Part shown: positions 52,487-63,518 of the stretch, one piece after another
Position numbering within the stretch: the stretch's first letter is position 1
Layout of the letters: each line of letters begins with the position of its first letter
Assembly: GCF_010993775.1 (NCBI RefSeq)
Contig: NZ_WOTO01000034.1
Location: forward strand, 1-64,000
DNA: 64,000 nucleotides
Source of the DNA: Fodinicola feengrottensis
Lineage (GTDB): Bacteria > Actinomycetota > Actinomycetes > Mycobacteriales > HKI-0501
Direction of reading: 5' to 3'
The notes under the pieces: generated by a model
The model's database searches: none
Seen by the model: only the letters and a program-made list of their open reading frames with translations
What the model was told of the DNA's origin: nothing
Program-made: the position numbers and the translations under genes

Positions 52487-53441
52487 GATTTGGCGTGCTG
52501 GGCTGCGCCTCGATCGCCCGCCGGCGGATGCTGCCGGCACTCGCCGACGCAGCCGGCATCGAGGTGACGGCGGTGGCCAGTCGGGATCTGCGTCGTGCGC
52601 AGGAAACCGCCGCGCCGTACGGCTGCGCGTCGGTCGAAGGCTACGACAACCTGCTGGCCCGCGATGATGTCGACGCCGTCTATCTCCCGCTGCCCACTGG
52701 ACTTCACGCCGAGTGGATCGAAAAGGCGCTGCTCGCGGGAAAGCATGTGTTGTCCGAGAAGGCTTTGACCGTACGGCTGGAAGAAGCCCAGTCGCTGGTG
52801 GCATTGGCCCAAGCACACGGTCTGCTGCTGGTGGAGAATTTTGCTTTCCTGCACCACTCCCAGCATGCCGTCGTACGGGAAAGCCTCCCGAGAATCGGGG
52901 AGATCAGGGCTTTCAGCGCAGCCATGGGAATTCCGCCGTTGGAGCCCGAGAACCCCCGCTATCTGCCGGATCTTGGCGGCGGCGGGCGCTCCTGGACGTA
53001 GGCGTCTATCCGATCCGAGCCGCGCAGCTTTATCTCGGATCGGAACTGGAAGTCGTCGGCGCGGTGCTGCGACGAGACCCGGGCGCACGGGTCGACGTGG
53101 CCGGGAGTGTGCTGCTGACCACTTCTGCCGGAGTGACCGCGCAGCTAGACTTTGGTTTCATACATGCATACCGGACCGTCTGTTCGATCTGGGGAAGCCA
53201 GGGATCGCTGGAGTTGCGGCGACCATTCACGCCGCCAGATGATTATCCGCCGGTCCTGCGAATGGAGGTCGCCGGCGAGGTGACCGAGCGGGTGCTCCCG
53301 GCGGACCGGCAGTTCGTCAAGGCCGCCGAGGCCTTCGCCGCGGCGATCGCCGCCGGCACCGACGGCGCGCAAATCCTGCGCCAGGCGGCCCTGGTCGAGG
53401 CGGTTCGGTCCAGCGCCCGCTGGGTGGATGCCCTCCACTAG
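52480..53441 (+). CDS. NDP-hexose 3-ketoreductase, Gfo/Idh/MocA family (frame broken near 52985)
   Basis: GTG 52480 gives about 320 residues. The N-terminal Rossmann fold is LRFGVLGCASIARRRMLPAL, followed by DAVYLPLPTGLHAEWIEKAL and GKHVLSEKALTV (EKP-like Lys). After the break it continues GGALLDVGVYPIRAAQLYLG to DGAQILRQAALVEAVRSSAR. It reduces the 3-keto group produced by the 2,3-dehydratase, giving a 2,6-dideoxy sugar. Last gene of the rightward operon; its stop overlaps an IS-end-like repeat. Confidence 0.85.
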
Positions 53442-53620
53442 TAGCGTGGCGTTTCTAAGTTTGGCGATATTTGTTGGCGTGAATCTTCTCAAGTTTCACA
53501 GCAGTCACAGGAGCAACCGCACAGTCCGTCTGATGGGTTCACCACCCAACAATCGGAGCGCCGTCGCTGGGGCGAGCCACTCCAACACCAGCGGCCTCAA
53601 AATATCAGCGCCACGCTACT
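53440..53620. repeat. Inverted IS-end-like repeats (small MITE-like segment)
   Basis: AGTAGCGTGGCG at 53440-53451 and its exact complement CGCCACGCTACT at 53609-53620 bracket 180 bp of non-coding DNA. A third, near-identical copy (CGACACGCTACT, 56171-56182) lies at the end of the IS630 fragment, and the adjoining sequence (about 15 bp beyond the core) also matches. These look like termini of one IS family left after nested insertions. No gene in 53442-53636. Confidence 0.5.
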
Positions 53621-53636
53621 GGGTCATTGCGTCTGA

Positions 53637-54663
53637 GAGACTGTTGGGTATGTGACTGGTTACGCTGCGAATTTGGTCTCTATGGTGAGTCGTCGGGCTG
53701 CTTCGCGTTCGGTGGCGTTGGGCCAGCGGATGGTCTGGCCGGACAGCCGATTGGCCATGAGCTGAATCATCGCCAGTTTGATCATGGTTTCGGAATTGCT
53801 GGTGAGGCGTTCATAGTCTCGGGCCAGGCGGCGGTTGCGGATCAGCCAGCCAAAGGTGCGCTCGACGACCCATCTCCGCGGTAATACTTGGAAGCCTTTG
53901 ACGTCATCGTTACGTTTCACGATTTGTAACAGCAGGCCGAGTCTTTCCTGTGCCCAGGCCACCATGCTGTTGTCGATCGAGTGCGTATATCCGCCGTCAG
54001 CCCACACCAGGGCGATCGAAGGAAATCGGGAGGCCCCATATTGCAGAATCCGGCGTCCACCGGGGCGGTCCTGCACGGATGCGGCGGTGACTATCACGGT
54101 CAGCAGCAAACCCAGAGTATCGACAATGAGATGCCGTTTACGGCCGGTGGTTTTCTTGCCCATGTCGAACCCGCGGGCCTGCCCGCCCTCGCTGCTCTTG
54201 ATCGACTGGGCGTCCAGAACGGCGGCTGACGGATTCGGGTCGCGACCGGCAGCGACCCGAATCTGATCGCGAAGCGCGTCGTGGACACGATCGAACGTCC
54301 CGTCCTTAGCCCAGGACCGATACCAGCGGTAGGCGGCGTCCCACGACATCAAGTCATGCGGGATCATCCGCCACTGACAACCCGAACGCCGCACAAAGAA
54401 GATCGCATCCAGCACCAACCATCACCATATTTCCTTACCATACCGCCCTTTTACTGATCACGGACCGGCATCAACGGCGCCAGCAGCAGCGCCCACCCCG
54501 CGATCGGACAAACTGGACGGATAACATGGACGTGGATCATACCCACCAGGCTGACAGTTGCACACAACGTGATCTTGGTGGGAATGATCTTTTTACCCGC
54601 CGACACGCCGATCATGATCAACATCACCACCGGACGTCACGACTCAGTTACCCCAACAGTCTC
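53637..54663 (-). mobile_element. IS5-family insertion sequence, 1,027 bp
   Basis: Ends GAGACTGTTGGG (53637-53648) and CCCAACAGTCTC (54652-54663) are exact 12-bp terminal inverted repeats, and TGA is duplicated on both sides (53634-53636 and 54664-54666). The transposase fills the minus strand. Size, ends and short duplication suit the IS5/IS427 group. Confidence 0.8.
53660..54540 (-). CDS. IS5-family DDE transposase (N-terminus in another frame)
   Basis: The clear part (start 54418) has 252 residues: MVLDAIFFVRRSGCQWRMIP, SAAVLDAQSIKSSEGGQARG (first Asp), SIALVWADGGYTHSIDNSMV (second Asp) and PRRWVVERTFGWLIRNRRLA (Glu, with the usual R-W-V-E-R-T-F-W-L motif). The N-terminal 40 residues (SDRGWALLAPLMPVRDQ-like) lie in other frames up to about 54540, so the copy is frameshifted or the sequence has an indel near 54440-54470. 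Confidence 0.85.
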
Positions 54664-54797
54664 TGAGGCCCAGCGCTCGCGCCCGCAAAGACTTGAACGC
54701 GCGCGCTCTATGTTTCGTTGGGGTTATTGTGAAAGTATCCAATTCCTGATCACCCGTACGCGACCAAACTGTCGGCGCCGGCGGTAGAATTAATGTC

Positions 54798-56044
54798 ATG
54801 GCCGCCGGCGACGAAGTCACCTCTCCAGAGCTCTGGAGGTGTGACCCGGATGAGCTAGGTGAGTTGCTGCAGGAGAAAGAAAAAAAAGCGGTCCGGCTGC
54901 TGCAGGTCGAGGTGCTGGACATTGTCGCGGCGATCCACCGGGGAAACGTCGGCAAGACGCTCGGGCACCGCAACACCCTGGGGATGCTGCAGGATCTCCT
55001 TCGACTGTCCCCCACAGAGGCGACCCGGCGCTACAAACGAGCCCTGAACCTGTGCCCCAGCCAAGCCCTCACCGGTGAAACGCTCGCGCCCACACTCAGT
55101 ATCGCCAGTGAGGCGATGCGCCGCGGCGAACTCGCGGACTCCCAAATCGACACCATTGTTGGGGTCGTGACCAGGCTCCCGGCCAGGGTGACCATCAAAG
55201 ACCGCGAAGAAGCCGAAGCGTCCCTGGTGGAACACGCGAAACGCTACACCGCACCAGGCCTAGCCAAAGTCGGCAGGCGCATCCACGATCACCTGGACCC
55301 CGACGGACCCGCGCCCTCCGAACACGAAAACCAGAAACCACGCCGCGAACTATCCCTCCACACCGGACGGGACGGGCGCCTCAACTTCACCGGCTCCTTC
55401 GACAGTGAAACCGGGACCCTCTTCAGCGAAATCCTCAGCCCGCTGGCCAAACCCCGGCCCGCTGAGAACGGGACCCCTGATCAGCGGTCAGTGTCCGAAC
55501 GCAACGGGGACGCGCTCGCGGAAGCCCTGAATCTGATCGCGGACTCCGGGAAACTCCCCACCCAGGGCGCCGAGCGACCGCATCTCACCATCACCATCAA
55601 CTGGGACATGCTCCGCGACCGCCTCGGAGTCGCTTACCCGCACAGTGGCGCACCTATTTCCCCAGAGGGCGTCCGGCGGCTCGCTTGTGACGCGGACATT
55701 ATCCCGATGGTGCTGGGCAGCGACAGCGTACCGCTGGATGTCGGACGCAACGAACGACTCATCACACCAGCCCTACGCAAAGCCCTTATAGCACGAGACA
55801 AAGGCTGCGCCAGATGCGGCCGACCACCCCGCTGGACACGAGGGGGCACCACGTGCAGCACTGGGCCGATGGTGGGCATACTTGCCTTGACAATTGCGTG
55901 CTCCTGTGCGACCGCTGCCATCGCTTAGTGCACCACGGCGGCTGGGACGTACGCATCGTCGACGGAATCGTTGAATTCCTGCCGCCCGCGTACGTTGACC
56001 GCGAACGAAGACCCATCCGCGGGATTAATCAACTCGCCGCATAG
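54798..56044 (+). CDS. DUF222/13E12-type HNH endonuclease (frame broken near 55845)
   Basis: About 415 residues. The long N-terminal DUF222 domain (IASEAMRRGELADSQIDTIV, FTGSFDSETGTLFSEILSPL) precedes an HNH domain with CARCGRPPRWT, then after a one-base break EGHHVQHWADGGHTCLDNCV and LLCDRCHRLVHHGGWDV. Zn-binding CxxC pairs and the catalytic HH are intact. 13E12 repeat proteins are multi-copy in actinomycetes and spread like mobile genes. ATG 54798 with no obvious RBS. Confidence 0.85.
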
Positions 56045-56177
56045 AAAACCCACCTGGCCGCCGGGCACTATCACGCCCGGCGGCCCACAACTCTGCAGAC
56101 GAACCATCACCGATCGTCCTCAGCAGACCTGAACCCGAGAACCTCGGACAAGCAGCGCCAGATTTAGGAGCGACACG

Positions 56178-56510
56178 CTACTGGTGTCCCGCGCCTGAAG
56201 TCCGTTGAGGATATCGTGCGAGAGAGTTGAGGATCTCTTCGGCGCTCTTCTTCCAGACGAATGGCTTGGGATCCTCGTTCCAGATCTTGATCCATTCACG
56301 GATGCCCTTTTCCAGCGTTTTCACGCTTTTGTGGACGCCTCGCTGCAGGAGTTCGGTGGTCAGGTAGGCGAACCAACGTTCTACTTGGTTGACCCAGGAC
56401 GATCCGGTCGGGATGAAGTGCGGGTGGAACCGGGGATGCACAGCGAGCCATTCGTGGATGGCAGGGGTCTTGTGAGTGGACAGGTTGTCGCAGACCAGGT
56501 GCACGTCTAG
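56178..56510 (-). mobile_element. IS630-family transposase, C-terminal fragment
   Basis: Leftward frame MHLVCDNLSTHKTPAIHEWL, RFHPHFIPTGSSWVNQVERW, FAYLTTELLQRGVHKSVKTL contains the second Asp (CDNLSTHK) and the Glu (NQVERWF) of the IS630 DDE triad; the N-terminal half is missing, cut at about 56520 where IS256 sequence starts. An IS-end motif at 56171-56182 marks its proper right-hand terminus. Confidence 0.8.
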
Positions 56511-56519
56511 TCCGGCTCG

Positions 56520-56863
56520 AGGAACTTGACGAGAAATGGGGGAAACAGCATGGCGCGATGATCCGCCTGTGGCGCAACGCGTGGGAAGAATTCATCCCTT
56601 TCCTGGATTACGATGTCGAAATCAGGAAAGTCATCTGCTCCACGAACGCGATCGAGTCACTCAACGCTCGACACCGACGCGCGGTACGCGCACGCGGGCA
56701 CTTCCCAACCGAGCAGGCAGCCATGAAGTGCCTGTACCTTGTGACACACGACCTGGACCCCACCGGAACAGGCCGCGCCCGACGGACGATGCGCTGGAAG
56801 CCCGTGCTGAACGCCTTCGCCATCACATTCGGTAACCGCTGGCCGGCCGCCGAAACGTACTAA
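56520..56863 (+). mobile_element. IS256-family (Mutator) transposase, C-terminal fragment
   Basis: Rightward frame IRLWRNAWEEFIPFLDYDVE, IRKVICSTNAIESLNARHRR, AVRARGHFPTEQAAMKCLYL is the conserved C-terminal end of IS256 transposases (STNAIESLN). Only about 100 residues remain; the 5' part is cut where the IS630 fragment begins, so two IS elements have recombined or nested here. Confidence 0.8.
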
Positions 56864-56962
56864 CGCAAACGCCAGAAACACCGTTCGTGTTGCGGACCCA
56901 GACGTCCTGCCGAGCGCGGGAGTCTGCGGATGGAGGTTGTGGATGTTTGAGGCTGGTGTCTC

Positions 56963-59900
56963 TTACTCACTACTGGCTTGGTAGGACAGCAAATTCGCTA
57001 CCTCCGCGTCGGAGAGTTCGTCGACAGCGGCGGTGAGCAGCACCTCTACGTGAGCGGCGAAAGCGGTCAGCGTTGAGTAGTCGAAGACGGCGCGTACGGG
57101 CACGTCGATTTCCAGAGTGGCGCGCAGCCGGGAAATGACCCGAGTGGCCAAGAGCGAATGGCCGCCGAGGGCGAAAAAGTCGTCGGCGGCACCGACTCGT
57201 TCGACGCTGAGCACCTCGGTCCAGATTTCGGCGACCAACTGCTCGGCATCGGATTCCGGTTCACTCCACTGCACGGCGACCACAGCGGCCGGATCGGGCA
57301 GCGCTCGTATGTCCACCTTCCCATTGTTTGTCAGGGGAAGTTTTTCCAGTCGTACGAACAGATCGGGCACGAGGTAACTGGGCAGCGTACGAGCGAGGCC
57401 GGCCCGCATTGCCTGGTCCGTGGCTGTCCCGACGAGGTAGCCGACGAGCCGGTCCTGGTGAGCAACGACGACGGCCTGATCGACACCGGGCTCGGCCTCC
57501 AATGCGGCGCGCACCTCGGCCGGTTCGATCCGGTGACCGCGAACCTTCACCTGATCGTCGAGACGGCCGAGAAATTCCAGCTGGCCGTCTGGTCGCCAGC
57601 GGCAGCGATCCCCGGTCGCATACCAACGAATCCCTTCCGTTACTGGGAAATCCGGTTGGCCCAGATATCCCTGCGCCACCCCCGCGCCGCCAATGTGCAG
57701 TTCTCCAGACACCCCGGGTGGCGTCAGATTTCCGGCCGGATCCAGCACTTTGACCACGGTGTCGGCGATCGGGCAGCCAATAGGCGGACGTGCGGCGGCG
57801 TTCGGCACGAGATCGCATGCCGTGGCGATAATGGTCGCTTCGGTCGGACCGTACGTGTTTACCAGCCGGGTACGCGAACCCCACCGCGCAACCGCTTCCG
57901 CTGATGCTTGTTCGCCGCCGAGGATCACCAGCCGCAACCCGTCGGGCCAGCGGACAGCTTCCGGGCTGGCGACCAATTCATGCCAGTACGCGGTGGGCAG
58001 GTCGAGCACAGTGACCGCGCGGCCCTGGGCAGACCGCAGGAAATCCGGCAGTGCCGCGGACTCCGTGACCACCTCGACCCGCGCCCCAGCTACCAGTGCT
58101 GGGTAGATTTCCTCGGCGTGGGTGTCGAAACCCCAGGACGCGACCTGCGCGACGCAATCATCCGGAGTCAGCGCGTAGACGCCGGTCATCCAGGCCACCC
58201 TGGCTGCCAGTGCGCCATGCGACACCGCGACCGCTTTCGGGGTGCCAGTCGATCCGGACGTGTAAATCACGTACGCGAGCCACTCGGGCAGCACCTGCAC
58301 GGCAGTCATCGCTGGCGCGGTGGCGGAAGGGGAAACCCTGACCACACCCGGAAGTGGCTCGTCGGAGATGACGACCTCGACTCCACTTCCGACGATCATC
58401 AGGTCTTTCCGGGCTGCCGGCAATGCGGGATCCAGAGCAAGGTAAGCAGCCCCAGCGAGCCAGGTGGCGAGCAAGGCGATCACACCATGGGGCGAGCGCG
58501 GCAAATGTACGCCAACAACGCTCCCCGGACCGACACCGGCTTCCCGCAGCGCGCCAGCCAGCTTTTCGGCGCGCGACAACAGTTCCGCGTACGTTAGGGA
58601 CCCCACCGCCACGGCGTCCGACGCCTTGATCAATAAAGGGACCACCGCGGGAACCGGTTGCCCAGGCCCGGTGCCCCAGGCGGACAACTTATCCAACTCA
58701 CCTGCGGCCAGGCATTCCAGCTCACCGATGCGAGCGTCAGGGCGTCGTACGATATCTCGCAGCAGGACCAAGAAACGTGCGGCTATGCCGGCCACTGTGG
58801 CTGCGTCGAAGACGTCGTCGCGGTAGCCAAAGGCGGCGCTGAGACCTCCGTCCGCCAGCGGAAACAACTGCAAGGTCAGATCCAGCATGCTCTGCCCGAA
58901 GCCGGTGCCGAACCACTCGAGTTCCAGGTCGCCGAACGAACTCAGCGCGAAACCGGTCTCCTCCGGCGAATTCAGAACCACCATGATTGTCTGGAACTGT
59001 GCGGCTAAAGGCACGTCCGGCCGGCCGAAGGTCCCTAATACATCGGACCGGGTTTTTCTCAACAGCCGGGAGAATTCCGGGTCACCAGAGAGGTCGCCCC
59101 GGAGCACCTGCAGCTGGGTGAAATACCCGACGATCGTCTCCCAGGCCAGCTCCGTACGCGAGGCCATCGGCGTGCCCACACAAATGTCGTGCTGGCCGGT
59201 GTGCCGGGACAACAGCAGCTGGTACGCACTGAGCAGGACCATAAAAAGCGAACAGCGTTCCCGTCGGGCCAACGCCACCAGGTCAGCAACCACATCGGCG
59301 GGCAGCGTGACGGTTTCGAAGCCACCGCTGGTAGACCGCTCGGCGGCGGGTGGCCGGTCCGTCGGCAACGCCAACTCTGTCGCGCCGATCGGCCGATCCC
59401 GCCAACGGGCCACCTCAGGCGCCGGATCGACGGCCCGCTGAGCAGTGACAAAATCGCGGTAGGTCGCCGAAAGCGGCGCAGCTCGCGACCCCGATACAGC
59501 TCAATCAACTCACTGTTGAGCAGGTTCAGCGACCACCCGTCGCCGATGATGTGGTGCAACACGACACTCAGTACGTGATCGCGTGGGCCGAGCCGTACCA
59601 GCAACAACCGGATCGGCGCGGCCGCGGCCAGCTCGAAAGCGCCGTTCGCCTCAGCCGACACCAGTTCCCGCGCGTGATTCTCGTCGCGGGCGTCCACCAT
59701 CCGCAGCGGAGCCGACCCAGGTGGGCTGAGCACAGCCACCGGACTGCCATCCACGTCCGGAAATCGCGTCCGCAACATTTCATGCCGCGTCACCAGCGCA
59801 TCGAGAGCATTCCGCAACGCGCCGACATCCAAAGAACCGCGCAGTCGCAGCGCCTCACACAGATTGTACGAGGCGTCACCGGGCTGTAACCGGTCGAGAA

Positions 59901-59976
59901 ACCACAGTCGCTGCTGGCCGTACGACAGACGTTCCGTCATTTCCGGATGATCTACCAGCGACGAAGGCCCTGACAA
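56963..59976 (-). CDS. NRPS C-A-PCP module (frame broken near 59455)
   Basis: About 1,000 residues. C domain 1-420: LSYGQQRLWFLDRLQPGDAS, LSVVLHHIIGDGWSLNLLNS (HHxxxDG intact), then after the break DICVGTPMASRTELAWETIV. A domain about 440-900: LAYVIYTSGSTGTPKAVAVS, WGFDTHAEEIYPALVA, LVNTYGPTEATIIAT, WYATGDRCRWRPDGQLEFLG. The code reads D-T-E-D-I-G-T-I-I-K; two acidic residues in the pocket suggest a basic amino acid such as lysine or beta-lysine, but this is a weak guess. PCP: DFFALGGHSLLATRV. No TE. Start 59976, or ATG 59940. Confidence 0.85.
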
Positions 59977-60070
59977 GGCGGGCCCGAGCGTCCAACGACG
60001 CTGGCCTTGCCACCGATGTCAGGGTTTAGCGTCCGATGGTGGACAACCACGACTCAAGAATGGACCCCAG

Positions 60071-60430
60071 GTGCAGAACCTGCTTACTTTCGATCAGAAG
60101 TTCTTCGAAGCGCTCACCAACGGTGACACCAAAACCCTCGGCGACCTGCTCGCCGACGATTTCCTGCTGGTCTCGATCGCCGACGGTGCGATGGTGTCCA
60201 AAGTGGACCTGATCGGCGCGATCACGTCCGGCGCTGTCCAGTTCGGCGAGATCCAGTCCTACCCCGAAGAGGCTTTCGTCCGGCACGTCGGCGACATCGG
60301 CATCGTGGTCGGGCGTACGAAGATGACCTTCACCGGCGTCACCGCCGCCAGCCGCTACACCCACGTGTTCGTCCGGGTGCGCAGCGGCTGGCGGTTACTT
60401 TCGGCGCAGGGCACCGAGATTAAGGACTAG
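60071..60430 (+). CDS. SnoaL-like / NTF2-fold protein (DUF4440 type)
   Basis: GTG 60071 gives 119 residues: QKFFEALTNGDTKTLGDLLA, DDFLLVSIADGAMVSKVDLI, FVRHVGDIGIVVGRTKMTFT and YTHVFVRVRSGWRLLSAQGT. This is the cone-shaped NTF2-like fold; members are binding proteins, isomerases or cyclases. It ends 3 bp into the typA gene on the other strand. Link to the NRPS cluster is uncertain. Confidence 0.8.
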   Translation: MQNLLTFDQKFFEALTNGDTKTLGDLLADDFLLVSIADGAMVSKVDLIGAITSGAVQFGEIQSYPEEAFVRHVGDIGIVVGRTKMTFTGVTAASRYTHVFVRVRSGWRLLSAQGTEIKD

Positions 60431-62276
60431 TTCTTCGGGGGGCGGTTCTTGCGGCCGCGGAGCTTTTCCCGGTCCTGCGCGGCCCAGCGTGACCTTGCGG
60501 ATGCGGACGAAGCCGGGGGTGACCTCGACGCATTCGTCTTCGCGGCAGAACTCCAGGGCCTGTTCCAGCGACAGCACCCGGTGCGGGATCAGCGGCACCA
60601 GGATGTCGCCGGAGGACTGGCGCATGTTGGTGAGCTTCTTTTCCTTGGTCGGGTTGACATCCATGTCGTCCTGACGGGAGTTCTCACCGACGATCATGCC
60701 CTCGTAAACGTCGGTGCCGGGACCGACGAACATGGTGCCGCGCTCCTGCAGGTTGGCCAGCGCGAAACCGGTGGTCGGGCCGCGTCGGTCGGCGACCAGC
60801 GAACCGGTCGGGCGGGTCCGCAGCTCGCCGACCCACGGCTCGTACCCGTCGAAGACGTGGTGCATGAGGCCGGTGCCGCGGGTCTCGGTGAGGAACTCGG
60901 TACGGAAGCCGATCAGGCCACGGGCCGGCACCCGGTATTCCATCCGGACCCAGCCGGTGCCGTGGTTGATCATCTGCTCCAGCCGCGACTTGCGCAGCGC
61001 CATCAGCTGGGTCAACACGCCGAGGTAGTCCTCGGGGGCGTCGATCGTCAGCCGCTCGACCGGCTCATGCACCGCGCCGTCGATCAGCCTGGTGACGACC
61101 TGCGGCTTGCCAACGGTCAGCTCAAAACCCTCGCGGCGCATAATCTCGACCAGGATCGCCAGCTGCAGCTCGCCACGGCCCTGCACCTCCCAGGTATCCG
61201 GCCGCTCAGTCTCCAGCACCCGGATGGACACGTTGCCGATCAGCTCGGCGTCCAGCCGGTTCTTCACCAGCCGGGCGGTCAGCTTGTTGCCGGAGGTGCC
61301 GGCCAGCGGCGAGGAGTTCGTCCCGACCGTCATCGAGATGCTCGGCTCGTCGACGGTGATCACCGGCAGCGGGCGCGGGTCCTCGGGGTCGGTGAGGGTC
61401 TCGCCGATGGTGATCTGCGGGATGCCGGCGATCGCGATCAGGTCGCCCGGCCCGGCGGTCTCGACCGCCACCCGATCCAGCCTCGGTCATCAGCAGCTCG
61501 GTGATCTTGACCCGCTGGATGGTCCCGTCCGTACGGCACCAGGCGGCCTGCTGGCCCTTGCGGATGGTGCCGTTGCGAATCCGGCACAGCGCGAGGCGAC
61601 CCAGGTACGGCGACGAGTCGAGGTTGGTGACGTGCGCCTGCAGCGGCGCGCCCTCGTCGTACTGCGGCGGCGGCACGGTCTTCTTGATGATGTCGAAGAG
61701 CGGTTCGAGGTCTTCCGAGTTCGGGCTTTCGCCGTCCAGCGGGCGCTCCAGCGACGCCTTGCCGGCCTTGGCGTGGCAGTAGACGATCGGGAAGTCGATC
61801 TGCTGCTCATCCGCGTCCAGGTCCAGGAACAGCTCGTACGTCTCGTCGACGACCTCGGCGATCCGGGCGTCCGGCCGGTCCACCTTGTTGATCACCAGGA
61901 TCACCGGCAGCCGCAGCGCGAGCGTCTTGCGCAGCACAAACCGGGTCTGCGGCAGCGGGCCCTCGCTCGCGTCCACCAGCAGCAGCACACCGTCCACCAT
62001 GGACAGCGCGCGCTCCACCTCGCCACCGAAGTCGGCGTGGCCGGGGGTGTCGACGATGTTCAGCGTCAGGTCGCTGTGCTTGACCGCGGTGTTCTTGGCC
62101 AGGATGGTGATGCCCTTTTCGCGCTCCAGGTCCATCGAGTCCATCACCCGGTCGTCGACCGAGGAGCCGACCCGGAAAGCGCCGGACTGCCAGAGCATCG
62201 CGTCAACCAACGTCGTCTTACCGTGGTCGACGTGCGCGATGATCGCGACATTGCGCAGGTCATCACGAGTGGGCAT
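60427..62276 (-). CDS. typA: Translational GTPase TypA/BipA (frame breaks near 61480 and 60480)
   Basis: Ribosome-associated GTPase acting in stress response and 50S assembly. N-terminal GTPase: IAHVDHGKTTLVDAMLWQSG (G1), DSMDLEREKGITILAKNTAV (G2), DTPGHADFGGEVERALSMVD (G3), VINKVDRPDAR (G4). The remainder in a second frame includes SPLAGTSGNKLTARLVKNRL, GRGELQLAILVEIMRREGFE and ARGLIGFRTEFLTETRGTGL. The correct C-terminus AAQDREKLRGRKNRPPKN lies in yet another frame with the stop at 60427. About 615 residues, as expected. Confidence 0.92.
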
Positions 62277-62369
62277 GGAGTACTCGATCCTTGTCGGCGG
62301 GCGAAGCGGCCCGTACGGAGTGCTGGCCAGCGGCTGGCCTCATCCTCGCCGAGTGTACGGACCGGTCGG

Positions 62370-63386
62370 TCAGCGCTGGTCACCCAGCCGCTTCGTCCAG
62401 TGGGTCAGGGCACCATTCGCCGCGCACCCGAGGCTCTTGTTCACCGCAATCATAGGAGCGTTGTCGTCAGCGTTCCAGGTGGTCACCAGGGTGGTGACCG
62501 GAGACACGTCGGCGAGCTGGCGCAGGTTCGCCACCTTCATCCACGCGCCGAGCCGATGACCACGGTGTTCACGGCGTACGAGGGTGTCCCACTGGTAGCC
62601 GCGCTCGGGCGCTCGCAGCGGGAATCCGACCTCGGTGAAGCCGACCATCCGGCCGGACGCCTGGTGGATGGCGCCGACCGCGACCCAGCTCCGGTTCTGC
62701 GCGAGCTGCAGCCCTTCCCGGTCCCGGACTCGGTCGGCGTCCCAGTGCTCGGCGGCCCGCTCGAGGTCGCCCATCGGCGCGTCCGTACTCATCCGAGCGG
62801 CCAGTACGGCCCGGTCGTCCACCAGGTCCTGCGGGCAGCGGTCTCGCCAGGTGCGCAAGGCATAGCCGCTGACGTACCGGCGGCACTGGACCTCCAGCGT
62901 GTCGATCCGCTCGCGGTCGGCCGGCAACGTGAGGTCGCGGCGTACGGCCACCTGCGCGCACTCGAAGCCGTGCCGGCCGGCGAAGATCCGGCCCGGATCC
63001 GGCACCTCCGGCCAACCGGGTTCGTCCAGGTCGGCCTCCAGCAGGTCCCGGCCGGCCGCGGTGGCCAGCCGCTCGACCTCGGCAAGCAGTGCCGTTCCGA
63101 TACCCGCCCGCCGCCGGTCCGGCCGTACGGCGAGCTGGGACAGGCCAACCAATCGCAAGTTTTCCAGCAGTGGCAACCCCAAGCGGGCGGCTCCGACCAC
63201 GGCGCCGTCGTCGATCGCCGCCACGTCAACGAAACGCTCGGCCTTGGAGCCGCGCCCGCGCGCCTGCAGCTCCTCCACAGTTCCGTTCCGCTCGCCCGGC
63301 CGGTCGTGCTGATACGACGCCTCGACGACCGAGAACCAGCCGGCGAAAGCCTGGTCGTCGTTGGGATCCACTGTTCGCAGCCGCAC
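62370..63386 (-). CDS. Tandem GNAT acetyltransferase
   Basis: 338 residues with an intact frame. The first GNAT domain has GLSQLAVRPDRRRAGIGTAL (acetyl-CoA loop); the second, degenerate one has GYQWDTLVRREHRGHRLGAW and the end NAPMIAVNKSLGCAANG. This double-GNAT type is common in actinomycetes next to housekeeping genes; some members are mycothiol synthase-like, but the substrate here is unknown. Confidence 0.82.
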   Translation of the reverse strand: MRLRTVDPNDDQAFAGWFSVVEASYQHDRPGERNGTVEELQARGRGSKAERFVDVAAIDDGAVVGAARLGLPLLENLRLVGLSQLAVRPDRRRAGIGTALLAEVERLATAAGRDLLEADLDEPGWPEVPDPGRIFAGRHGFECAQVAVRRDLTLPADRERIDTLEVQCRRYVSGYALRTWRDRCPQDLVDDRAVLAARMSTDAPMGDLERAAEHWDADRVRDREGLQLAQNRSWVAVGAIHQASGRMVGFTEVGFPLRAPERGYQWDTLVRREHRGHRLGAWMKVANLRQLADVSPVTTLVTTWNADDNAPMIAVNKSLGCAANGALTHWTKRLGDQR

Positions 63387-63518
63387 CCAGACACGGTGTC
63401 AGCAACAAGGCGTACCGGCAAGCAAGGACTTTTCCCGGGATCGTGGAAAGAAGCTTGATTAAGCTGGCGCGCCCTGCATACGGTGACGGTTCATAACGTA
63501 TTCGGAAGGACACACCCT

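Noticed and set aside
53660..56863. A composite transposon carrying the HNH gene
   Set aside because: The IS5, IS630 and IS256 pieces are of different families and two are truncated, so they cannot form a matched pair of ends; serial insertion explains the island better.
60449..63458. Long plus-strand frames opposite typA and the tandem GNAT
   Set aside because: They are antisense to two clearly recognised genes and contain no domain.
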